Part shown: positions 1 through 10,829 of the stretch, piece after piece
Position numbering within the stretch: position 1 is the stretch's first letter
How the letters are laid out: every line of letters starts with the position of its first letter
Assembly (NCBI GenBank): GCA_006384855.1
Contig: VCJN01000341.1
Location: 1 to 64,000, forward strand
DNA length: 64,000 nucleotides
Reading direction: 5' to 3'
Origin: Tetraselmis striata
Taxonomy: Eukaryota; Chlorophyta; Chlorodendrophyceae; Chlorodendrales; Chlorodendraceae
Translations under genes and position numbers: made by a program
Notes under the pieces: generated by a model
Database searches by the model: none
The model's input: the letters and a program-made list of their open reading frames with translations, nothing else
Told to the model about the DNA's origin: nothing

Positions 1-3000
1 TAATTGCAATTCCTACCGTGTAATGTTGCCACGATGTGCGCACACAACAACACTTACTACAAGTTCCCACACGGATGGAGGCGGGGCTGGCGGAGTGCAT
101 TGGCGGTGCGTAGAGTAGCGTGATGCAAATACTTGGGGTGCATCGGACGCCGGATGCCCATCCACCCGGCGTAAAAGATGCGCAATATTCACACTAAAGT
201 CACACACAAATGTGTGAAAACCGAGCATTCCGTGCCGGATGGATGGGAATACGGCGTCCGATGCAGCCAAAACCCCAGCAACACGCTATTCTATGCACCG
301 CCAATGCACTCCGCAACCCCCGCCTCATTCTCCGTCGATTTGGAAAGTGCCTTCACATTATCCACCGTCAATTGCAATTCCTACCGTGTAATGTTGCCAC
401 GATGTGCGCACACAACAACACTTACTACAAGTTCCCACACGGATGGAGGCGGGGCTGGCGGAGTGCATTGGCGGTGCGTAGAGTAGCGTGATGCAAATAC
501 TTGGGGTGCATCGGACGCCGGATGCCCATCCACCCGGCGTAAAAGACGCGCAATATTCACACTAAAGTCACACACAAATGTGTGAAAACCGAGCATTCCG
601 TGCCGGATGGATGGGAATACGGCGTCCGATGCAGCCAAAACCCCAGCAACACGCTATTCTATGCACCGCCAATGCACTCCGCAACCCCCGCCTCATTCTC
701 CGTCGATTTGGAAAGTGCCTTCACATTATCCACCGTCAATTGCAATTCCCTACCGTGTAATGTTGTCACGATGTGCGCACACAACAACACTTACTACAAG
801 TTCCCACACGGATGGAGGCGGGGCTGGCGGAGTGCATTGGCGGTGCGTAGAGTAGCGTGATGCAAATACTTGGGGTGCATCGGACGCCGGATGCCCATCC
901 ACCCGGCGTAAAAGACGCGCAATATTCACACTAAAGTCACACACAAATGTGTGAAAACCGAGCATTCCGTGCCGGATGGATGGGAATACGGCGTCCGATG
1001 CAGCCAAAACCCCAGCAACACGCTATTCTATGCACCGCCAATGCACTCCGCAACCCCCGCCTCATTCTCCGTCGATTTGGAAAGTGCCTTCACATTATCC
1101 ACCGTCAATTGCAATTCCTACCGTGTAATGTTGTCACGATGTGCGCACACAACAACACTTACTACAAGTTCCCACACGGATGGAGGCGGGGCTGGCGGAG
1201 TGCATTGGCGGTGCGTAGAGTAGCGTGATGCAAATACTTGGGGTGCATCGGACGCCGGATGCCCATCCACCCGGCGTAAAAGACGCGCAATATTCACACT
1301 AAAGTCACACACAAATGTGTGAAAACCGAGCATTCCGTGCCGGATGGATGGGAATACGGCGTCCGATGCAGCCAAAACCCCAGCAACACGCTATTCTATG
1401 CACCGCCAATGCACTCCGCAACCCCCGCCTCATTCTCCGTCGATTTGGAAAGTGCCTTCACATTATCCACCGTCAATTGCAATTCCTACCGTGTAATGTT
1501 GTCACGATGTGCGCACACAACAACACTTACTACAAGTTCCCACACGGATGGAGGCGGGGCTGGCGGAGTGCATTGGCGGTGCGTAGAGTAGCGTGATGCA
1601 AATACTTGGGGTGCATCGGACGCCGGATGCCCATCCACCCGGCGTAAAAGACGCGCAATATTCACACTAAAGTCACACACAAATGTGTGAAAACCGATCA
1701 TTCCGTGCCGGATGGATGGGAATACGGCGTCCGATGCAGCCAAAACCCCAGCAACACGCTATTCTATGCACCGCCAATGCACTCCGCAACCCCCGCCTCA
1801 TTCTCCGTCGATTTGGAAAGTGCCTTCACATTATCCACCGTCAATTGCAATTCCTACCGTGTAATGTTGTCACGATGTGCGCACACAACAACACTTACTA
1901 CAAGTTCCCACACGGATGGAGGCGGGGCTGGCGGAGTGCATTGGCGGTGCGTAGAGTAGCGTGATGCAAATACTTGGGGTGCATCGGACGCCGGATGCCC
2001 ATCCACCCGGCGTAAAAGACGCGCAATATTCACACTAAAGTCACACACAAATGTGTGAAAACCGAGCATTCCGTGCCGGATGGATGGGAATACGGCGTCC
2101 GATGCAGCCAAAACCCCAGCAACACGCTATTCTATGCACCGCCAATGCACTCCGCAACCCCCGCCTCATTCTCCGTCGATTTGGAAAGTGCCTTCACATT
2201 ATCCACCGTCAATTGCAATTCCTACCGTGTAATGTTGTCACGATGTGCGCACACAACAACACTTACTACAAGTTCCCACACGGATGGAGGCGGGGCTGGC
2301 GGAGTGCATTGGCGGTGCGTAGAGTAGCGTGATGCAAATACTTGGGGTGCATCGGACGCCGGATGCCCATCCACCCGGCGTAAAAGACGCGCAATATTCA
2401 CACTAAAGTCACACACAAATGTGTGAAAACCGAGCATTCCGTGCCGGATGGATGGGAATACGGCGTCCGATGCAGCCAAAACCCCAGCAACACGCTATTC
2501 TATGCACCGCCAATGCACTCCGCAACCCCCGCCTCATTCTCCGTCGATTTGGAAAGTGCCTTCACATTATCCACCGTCAATTGCAATTCCTACCGTGTAA
2601 TGTTGTCACGATGTGCGCACACAACAACACTTACTACAAGTTCCCACACGGATGGAGGCGGGGCTGGCGGAGTGCATTGGCGGTGCGTAGAGTAGCGTGA
2701 TGCAAATACTTGGGGTGCATCGGACGCCGGATGCCCATCCACCCGGCGTAAAAGACGCGCAATATTCACACTAAAGTCACACACAAATGTGTGAAAACCG
2801 AGCATTCCGTGCCGGATGGATGGGAATACGGCGTCCGATGCAGCCAAAACCCCAGCAACACGCTATTCTATGCACCGCCAATGCACTCCGCAACCCCCGC
2901 CTCATTCTCCGTCGATTTGGAAAGTGCCTTCACATTATCCACCGTCAATTGCAATTCCTACCGTGTAATGTTGTCACGATGTGCGCACACAACAACACTT

Positions 3001-6000
3001 ACTACAAGTTCCCACACGGATGGAGGCGGGGCTGGCGGAGTGCATTGGCGGTGCGTAGAGTAGCGTGATGCAAATACTTGGGGTGCATCGGACGCCGGAT
3101 GCCCATCCACCCGGCGTAAAAGATGCGCAATATTCACACTAAAGTCACACACAAATGTGTGAAAACCGAGCATTCCGTGCCGGATGGATGGGAATACGGC
3201 GTCCGATGCAGCCAAAACCCCAGCAACACGCTATTCTATGCACCGCCAATGCACTCCGCAACCCCCGCCTCATTCTCCGTCGATTTGGAAAGTGCCTTCA
3301 CATTATCCACCGTCAATTGCAATTCCTACCGTGTAATGTTGTCACGATGTGCGCACACAACAACACTTACTACAAGTTCCCACACGGATGGAGGCGGGGC
3401 TGGCGGAGTGCATTGGCGGTGCGTAGAGTAGCGTGATGCAAATACTTGGGGTGCATCGGACGCCGGATGCCCATCCACCCGGCGTAAAAGACGCGCAATA
3501 TTCACACTAAAGTCACACACAAATGTGTGAAAACCGAGCATTCCGTGCCGGATGGATGGGAATACGGCGTCCGATGCAGCCAAAACCCCAGCAACACGCT
3601 ATTCTATGCACCGCCAATGCACTCCGCAACCCCCGCCTCATTCTCCGTCGATTTGGAAAGTGCCTTCACATTATCCACCGTCAATTGCAATTCCTACCGT
3701 GTAATGTTGTCACGATGTGCGCACACAACAACACTTACTACAAGTTCCCACACGGATGGAGGCGGGGCTGGCGGAGTGCATTGGCGGTGCGTAGAGTAGC
3801 GTGATGCAAATACTTGGGGTGCATCGGACGCCGGATGCCCATCCACCCGGCGTAAAAGACGCGCAATATTCACACTAAAGTCACACACAAATGTGTGAAA
3901 ACCGAGCATTCCGTGCCGGATGGATGGGAATACGGCGTCCGATGCAGCCAAAACCCCAGCAACACGCTATTCTATGCACCGCCAATGCACTCCGCAACCC
4001 CCGCCTCATTCTCCGTCGATTTGGAAAGTGCCTTCACATTATCCACCGTCAATTGCAATTCCCGCCGTGTAATGTTGTCACGATGTGCGCACACAACAAC
4101 ACTTACTACCAGTTCCCACACGGATGGAGGCGGGGCTGGCGGAGTGCATTGGCGGTGCGTAGAGTAGCGTGATGCAAATACTTGGGGTGCATCGGACGCC
4201 GGATGCCCATCCACCCGGCGTAAAAGACGCGCAATATTCACACTAAAGTCACACACAAATGTGTGAAAACCGAGCATTCCGTGCCGGATGGATGGGAATA
4301 CGGCGTCCGATGCAGCCAAAACCCCAGCAACACGCTATTCTATGCACCGCCAATGCACTCCGCAACCCCCGCCTCATTCTCCGTCGATTTGGAAAGTGCC
4401 TTCACATTATCCACCGTCAATTGCAATTCCTACCGTGTAATGTTGTCACGATGTGCGCACACAACAACACTTACTACCAGTTCCCACACGGATGGAGGCG
4501 GGGCTGGCGGAGTGCATTGGCGGTGCGTAGAGTAGCGTGATGCAAATACTTGGGGTGCATCGGACGCCGGATGCCCATCCACCCGGCGTAAAAGACGCGC
4601 AATATTCACACTAAAGTCACACACAAATGTGTGAAAACCGATCATTCCGTGCCGGATGGATGGGAATACGGCGTCCGATGCAGCCAAAACCCCAGCAACA
4701 CGCTATTCTATGCACCGCCAATGCACTCCGCAACCCCCGCCTCATTCTCCGTCGATTTGGAAAGTGCCTTCAAATTATCCACCGCTATTTGCAATTCCCG
4801 CCGTGTAATGTTGTCACGATGTGCGCACACAACAACACTTACTACCAGTTCCCACACGGATGGAGGCGGGGCTGGCGGAGTGCATTGGCGGTGCGTAGAG
4901 TAGCGTGATGCAAATACTTGGGGTGCATCGGACGCCGGATGCCCATCCACCCGGCGTAAAAGACGCGCAATATTCACACTAAAGTCACACACAAATGTGT
5001 GAAAACCGAGCATTCCGTGCCGGATGGATGGGAATACGGCGTCCGATGCAGCCAAAACCCCAGCAACACGCTATTCTATGCACCGCCAATGCACTCCGCA
5101 ACCCCCGCCTCATTCTCCGTCGATTTGGAAAGTGCCTTCACATTATCCACCGTCAATTGCAATTCCTACCGTGTAATGTTGTCACGATGTGCGCACACAA
5201 CAACACTTACTACAAGTTCCCACACGGATGGAGGCGGGGCTGGCGGAGTGCATTGGCGGTGCGTAGAGTAGCGTGATGCAAATACTTGGGGTGCATCGGA
5301 CGCCGGATGCCCATCCACCCGGCGTAAAAGACGCGCAATATTCACACTAAAGTCACACACAAATGTGTGAAAACCGAGCATTCCGTGCCGGATGGATGGG
5401 AATACGGCGTCCGATGCAGCCAAAACCCCAGCAACACGCTATTCTATGCACCGCCAATGCACTCCGCAACCCCCGCCTCATTCTCCGTCGATTTGGAAAG
5501 TGCCTTCACATTATCCACCGTCAATTGCAATTCCTACCGTGTAATGTTGTCACGATGTGCGCACACAACAACACTTACTACCAGTTCCCACACGGATGGA
5601 GGCGGGGCTGGCGGAGTGCATTGGCGGTGCGTAGAGTAGCGTGATGCAAATACTTGGGGTGCATCGGACGCCGGATGCCCATCCACCCGGCGTAAAAGAT
5701 GCGCAATATTCACACTAAAGTCACACACAAATGTGTGAAAACCGAGCATTCCGTGCCGGATGGATGGGAATACGGCGTCCGATGCAGCCAAAACCCCAGC
5801 AACACGCTATTCTATGCACCGCCAATGCACTCCGCAACCCCCGCCTCATTCTCCGTCGATTTGGAAAGTGCCTTCACATTATCCACCGTCAATTGCAATT
5901 CCTACCGTGTAATGTTGTCACGATGTGCGCACACAACAACACTTACTACAGTTCCCACACGGATGGAGGCGGGGCTGGCGGAGTGCATTGGCGGTGCGTA

Positions 6001-6975
6001 GAGTAGCGTGATGCAAATACTTGGGGTGCATCGGACGCCGGATGCCCATCCACCCGGCGTAAAAGATGCGTAATATTCACACTAAAGTCACACACAAATG
6101 TGTGAAAACCGAGCATTCCGTGCCGGATGGATGGGAATACGGCGTCCGATGCAGCCAAAACCCCAGCAACACGCTATTCCATGCACCGCCAATGCACTCC
6201 GCAACCCCCGCCTCATTCTCCGTCGATTTGGAAAGTGCCTTCACATTATCCACCGTCAATTGCAATTCCTACCGTGTAATGTTGCCACGATGTGCGCACA
6301 CAACAACACTTACTACAAGTTCCCACACGGATGGAGGCGGGGCTGGCGGAGTGCATTGGCGGTGCGTAGAGTAGCGTGATGCAAATACTTGGGGTGCATC
6401 GGACGCCGGATGCCCATCCACCCGGCGTAAAAGATGCGCTATATTCACACTAAAGTCACACACAAATGTGTGAAAACCGATCATTCCGTGCCGGATGGAT
6501 GGGAATACGGCGTCCGATGCAGCCAAAACCCCAGCAACACGCTATTCTATGCACCGCCAATGCACTCCGACCGCCAGCATTGCTTCATTCTCCGTCGATT
6601 TGGAAAGTGCCTTCACATTATCCACCGCTATTTGCAATTCCTACCGTGTAATGTTGTCACGATGTGCGCACACAACAACACTTACTACCGGTTCCGTCCC
6701 ACGCGGATGGAGGCGGGGCTGGCGGAGTGCATTGGCGGTGCGTAGAGTAGCGTGATGCAAATACTTGGGGTGCATCGGACGCCGGATGCCCATCCACCCG
6801 GCGTAAAAGATCGATGCGCAATATTCACACTATAGTCATACACGAATGTGTGAAAACCGAGCATTCCGTGCCGGATGGATGGGAATACGGCGTCCGATGC
6901 AGCCAAAACCCCAGCAACACGCTATTCTATGCACCGCCAATTCAGTTCATCCGCAACCCCCGCCTCATTCCTAGT
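1..6975. repeat. 368-bp satellite array, about 19 units
   Basis: Tandem units with a 368-bp period fill the first 7 kb and continue beyond the left edge. Interior units are nearly identical; the last two (from about 6430) are diverged, with small insertions and substitutions, as expected at an array edge. Each unit is an imperfect inverted repeat: in the first full unit, about 71-170 pairs with about 233-337 (shared blocks include GCATCGGACGCCG and GGAGTGCATTGGCGGTGC), with a loop of about 60 bases that holds a smaller hairpin (TTCACAC at 188-194 against GTGTGAA at 212-218). Open frames of 85-115 codons recur in every unit on both strands only because the repeat lacks stops; I do not call them genes. 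Confidence 0.97.
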
Positions 6976-7364
6976 CGTACGAGCTTGTGCACGCTCGGGA
7001 TGCTTGCACTGCTCCGAAACCACTGTCACATACCCCGCTCATTGAGTACCAATTGCGGCGCATGCACGGCTGGATATTTGTTTACATATACCCCAGGGGG
7101 GAAGGAAGGTGGGGGGGGGGGGGGGGGGGGGGGGGGGGGAGGGGGCACAGCGTCCCGCTACTCACCCAAAATTGAATTAGGGGGCGACGATTGCAACAAG
7201 ACGAGGAGGCGCGCATGTACTACTCCGGAACCACGCGATGTGCCCGGTGACCTCCATATCCAGCACGTCCACCGATGCAAGTAATAAGGACAGGACACCC
7301 CCCCCCCCAAAAGTGGAGGAAGTGTAGGAGTATAACCGGAGCATGACGTGATCCATTGTCGCTT
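6976..7364. other. Intergenic, no gene seen
   Basis: Sequence between the satellite edge and the next gene. It holds a G homopolymer of about 29 bases at 7111-7139 and a short C run near 7300. No coding pattern is convincing. Confidence 0.6.
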
Positions 7365-8877
7365 ATTTACAAGCACGGGCGGTGCTGCCAGACCCGACTG
7401 TCTACGGCGGGATGGAGGCGGCAGCGGCAGCAGCAGGAGCCGCAGCCTCAACAACAAGCCGCAGCTCCTTCGCGCTGGCATGGATGATGGCGTAGTCCTC
7501 GTCACTGTACAAATGCTTTGGCAACACAGCACGATCCCCAAAGTGGGCCACATACTGCGCCGCCAACTCGTGATTGCGTTTCTCCGCAGCATCACTGCGG
7601 GCGGTGATGTGTTGGTAGAGTGCCTCGTTGTGGGCTTTCAGGAACGGCGTGTACTGGGTAGGGTCGTCCGCACGGCCGCGGCCAGGCAGTCCCAGAAGGT
7701 GCCCCTGCCCGTACAAGCGGACATTGCCACGCCCGCGACACTTGGGACGGGAGTTACCGCCGGGCAACTCAACTGGGACGCCCACGGGCCCGCGGTGCGT
7801 CGTGTCCGACCCAAACATGTACCCATGGTATTGTTTCATGTAGGGCATGTCCTCCTCGGGGACAGCCATGCCACGCTCCAAGTCCTCCAGGGGCTGCATC
7901 AAGTTCTGGTGGCTCATTATGAAGTCGGCAACTCCCGGATCTGTCTCCGCAAGCGTCCTCTCCGTGAGGCGGTGATCCTCGTGGCCCTTTTCATGTCAAC
8001 ACATGGATGGCACTCACTCTCCGCCCCCGCCCCCGCCCCCGCCACCGGCCTGGGGGGGTGGCCCGGGGGGGGGGGGGGGGGGGGGCACCGGGTACCGAAT
8101 GTGCTTCACGGCATCTCTAAAGCTCACTTCTGGCCCGCGGTAGTGGCACGTGCATGCAATGATGGCCTGCAGATTTGGAGCCTGCCCATCATCAATGTGG
8201 GTGATCTGAGCGGGGGCATCCGCCGGGGTGAACAACAACGCGATCACCGGCCACGACCAAAACCTTGGTACTAGCTCGCCGGCCTTCTCGGCACCAGCCA
8301 CGAAAGCGCGCCGCAATTCCAGCAAGGCGGCAAACAAAGCCTTCCTGCAATGCACACGCTCAGAATAAGCGACGCACGAGTCAGGGGTTGAAGGGGTGCG
8401 GGGGGGGGGGGGGGGCACCTCTTCATATGCCTATGCTTTTTGCCGACCCAGGTCTCTGGCGCACTCCTTGCTCAATGCCACAGCTTCCACAAGTCGATTT
8501 TTCCCTCCTTTTCCCCGTCATACGGCTTCACCTGCGTGTGGTATGCAACGTCCATGTCTTCCGGGGGCAGGATGACCTGTTGGTGTCAGGGGCACACCCA
8601 CCATGCTCAACAAAATGCTCAAAACCACGACGTTTGTACTCCCTTCCGCTCCGCCGCGTCCTTCGCTGAAACCAACCAGGTCTTGTGCGATGTGCGACAA
8701 CAAACCCACCTCTAGCAGCCCGGGAGCGTTCAGATCCGGGTATGGCGTCGGGGCCACATTAGGGAACCTTCTTAGCAAGGCATGCGCGGCGTCTTGTCCG
8801 AGAAGCCTCCACAGCTCCAGGTGTACGGGGTCATAGGTACCACCATCATGTAGCCACCGCTCGAGGTAGGCTTGCAA
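7365..8877 (-). CDS. Decayed intron-containing gene, possibly 2OG-Fe(II)-oxygenase-like
   Basis: Three minus-strand blocks look coding. Block A (8877 to about 8480) starts MQAYLERWLHDGGTYDP and changes frame twice. Block B (8344-8089) follows a TTGCAG acceptor and ends at a GTGCCCC donor. Block C begins near 7986 after an AAAAG acceptor. Block B contains QITHIDDG followed by QAIIACT, and block C contains SDTTHRGP. A Q-x-x-H-x-D then a distal His is the pattern of the iron-binding facial triad in 2-oxoglutarate dioxygenases, but the match is weak and the substrate unknown. Introns carry G runs on the plus strand (about 8067-8084). A TAG at 7402-7404 is followed in frame by 12 further codons to a TAA at about 7366. 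It may be a pseudogene or may suffer from sequence error in the homopolymers. Confidence 0.35.
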
Positions 8878-8879
8878 CC

Positions 8880-9269
8880 TCGTCGTCGCATATTCCTCAG
8901 CGAGGAGCTCGGGGATTTAACATTGTTTTACATGGCGGCAGGTTTAATGGGGGGGGGGGGGGGGGGTGCCCACGCACGGGGATTTGCTGGATGGAGCGGC
9001 GGACACTCGCCCGCTCCGCCCCTACATGGCGTGCACATCTTCGTGCACATCGGTGCACAACGCCGCACAACGCCGCACAACGCTTCTGCACAACGGTGCG
9101 CACATCCGCGCACATTCGTCGCGCACATACACGCGCGCCCTACCGCACGTATTATCCCGGATTCACTCGGTGAAACCACGTATTCATTACGCCGTGCTAC
9201 TTCAACAATAAACATTGCGAAATTACACCGACACAATGCCGCACCGACTAGCCCTTCACAATACGTGCA
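8880..9269. other. Intergenic between divergent genes
   Basis: This stretch lies between the minus-strand gene start and the plus-strand small gene. It holds a G run at about 8950-8967 and a short cluster of GCACAACGCC-type direct repeats near 9055-9095. No gene is supported. Confidence 0.5.
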
Positions 9270-9277
9270 TATAAATA
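9270..9277 (+). promoter_or_regulatory. TATA box (TATAAATA)
   Basis: TATAAATA lies 129 bases upstream of the ATG at 9399, in an otherwise GC-rich setting. It is a good candidate core promoter for the small plus-strand gene; the transcription start would be expected near 9300. Confidence 0.5.
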
Positions 9278-9398
9278 GTAGTGGCGCGGTGCTCCTCGCC
9301 TCCGCTGTGTCGTTGACTGCTTCGGAAGGCGGTTGTCGAGTGGGTGTTAGTTTCTCCACCTCCCCCCCCCCCCCTCCAGCTTCACCGCGCACAGCGCA

Positions 9399-9889
9399 AT
9401 GGCAGACCTCGTCTCCCGGGCAAAAGTGAGCGGCGGGCCTTTTTGTCTCGTGTGTCCGCGCCGCCGGCATCGAGGAGGACGAGAAAGACATGAGGAAACG
9501 CGTGACAAGGTGGGCACGCAACAAAACACTCCACCCTCCACATAAGCACGGACCCACTCGTGGCTAACTTGTGCTGCGCGCAGGTTCGTCCGCATGGCAA
9601 CCTTGACGCGCTGAGCGCTCAGTGCATGGAGCACTCCATCAGGGAGATCAAGGAGGGCTTCCGCAAGGGCAGCAACCACCAGCCTCAGCGCCTTCTCAAG
9701 TCCGGCAAGATGACGCTATGCAAGACGGGCCAAGTCATGAAGCGCATCACCTTGATGGCGCACCACCATGACATGCACGCACGGACCAGCCCATCATGCA
9801 CAGCCCCACATGCCCAAGCAGGCAAAGGTAGATGCCATAAAGGCAGCGCAGAGATGGCACAGAAAGCGGCGAAACGGAGGAAAATGTGA
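9399..9889 (+). CDS. Small basic protein of unknown function, two exons
   Basis: Exon 1 (9399-9425) reads MADLVSRAK and ends at a GTGAGC donor. Exon 2 (9584-9889) follows a GCGCAG acceptor in the same phase and ends at TGA, giving about 110 residues. The protein has a charged middle (EHSIREIKEGFRKG) and a lysine/arginine-rich tail (AQKAAKRRKM) that resembles a nuclear localisation signal. A C run of 14 precedes the ATG in the leader. A TATA box stands upstream. An alternative third exon (GAGGACGAG from about 9475) would terminate early and is less likely. I do not recognise the family; splicing is inferred only from consensus sites and phase. Confidence 0.4.
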
Positions 9890-10486
9890 ATGCATTATTT
9901 ACATCTAGTGAGCGTGTCCCTTCCTTCCCGCCTCGCCCTTACTGAATTTACCATCGATAACCCTTAAACGTGAGCGGCGGGTGTTCGGCTCACCCCCGCC
10001 CTCAAGCCCCCGCCCCCGCGCCCCCCCCCCCCCCCCCCCCCACCGATGTTGCCCGCGTCGCCTCCCGCCTCCAGCCCTGATGAAACAATCAATAGTTAGG
10101 CAGATGGTCTGCAAGATCCGGCCAGTTCCGGCTTTTTAATCGCTCCCGCCCTCGGCTCGCCCTACGCGATTAAGACACACGAGACAAGGTGATGTCTATG
10201 GTATTAGCTGCTCTACGACTTCGATAATCTCAAGTATCCACTGTGCTCACTAACTGCCCGGCTGCCGCGCGTACAGTCTGCCAAGACTTTATGTCCAAGG
10301 CTGTGGGGGTCGGGATGTGCAATGGCTGCGGTCACGAGTGGCAAGCGCGTGCCGACGTGACCTTGGTGGCTGAGCGAGCGAGTAATATGCAGGGCGCGTC
10401 GGCACCCGGCTTGCATAACGATTACTTGTACAGAAATAGCGCACCGGAAATATCCCGGCGCCGGAACGCCGTGGGTGCTGAGCCAG
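9890..10486. other. Intergenic, no gene seen
   Basis: Holds a C homopolymer at about 10021-10040 and otherwise unremarkable sequence. The right half may be further degenerate flank of the retroelement ORF that begins clearly at 10487. Confidence 0.4.
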
Positions 10487-10578
10487 CAGATCGCCGAACA
10501 GTAGGGCCACATGGGGGGCATTGTCCGTGCCGGCGGGGAGGCCGGTGCGAAGTAGGTGGGATGGGCGTTGTAGCACGC
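10487..10578 (-). mobile_element. Retroelement ORF1-like fragment, left flank of the giant element
   Basis: This stretch matches 41132-41223 (shared blocks include TCGCCGAACA and GTCCGTGCCGGCGGGGAGG). On the minus strand both encode the same peptide pattern (LPAGTD, then ALLFGD). It is one half of an old retroelement ORF; the other half resumes at 38545, so the 28-kb element between them is an insertion. The source ORF is broken and old. Confidence 0.7.
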
Positions 10579-10605
10579 AACAGTAATTTAACCTATTTTG
10601 CACCG
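10579..10605. repeat. Left terminal inverted repeat of the 28-kb element
   Basis: It matches the reverse complement of 38518-38544 at 25 of 27 positions (differences: TT versus GC after AACAGTAAT). A second ATTTTGCACCG follows at about 10615-10625, and this doubled arrangement is also seen at 43057-43107. Confidence 0.9.
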
Positions 10606-10775
10606 TGGAATTCATTTTGCACCGTAGGGTTTGTTTAAACCCTAGTTCCCGGGTCTACTATCAGTACTTAAGACTCACTGGTGATGTAGCTTGGGTTTGT
10701 AGACCTTGGGTGCAGTGCAACATTCATCAGCGTGCAGGCCGGCCGCGACGCATATCCAATGTTGGTTTTGGAGCA

Positions 10776-10796
10776 TTTTGTCCAAAATGGGACAAG
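10776..10796. repeat. Subterminal palindrome, TTTTGTCC/GGGACAAG type
   Basis: An imperfect palindrome just beyond the 3' end of the DUF7869-like gene and about 200 bp inside the left end. It shares the GGGACAA core with the intronic 24-bp repeat and with the right subterminal repeats. Confidence 0.6.
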
Positions 10797-10829
10797 ATGA
10801 GGCAATGAAATCAATATTTATTATGATGA

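Noticed and set aside
1-6975. Dozens of 80-115-codon open frames in the 368-bp satellite
   Set aside because: They recur identically on both strands in every unit, show no splice or start context and arise from lack of stops in the repeat.
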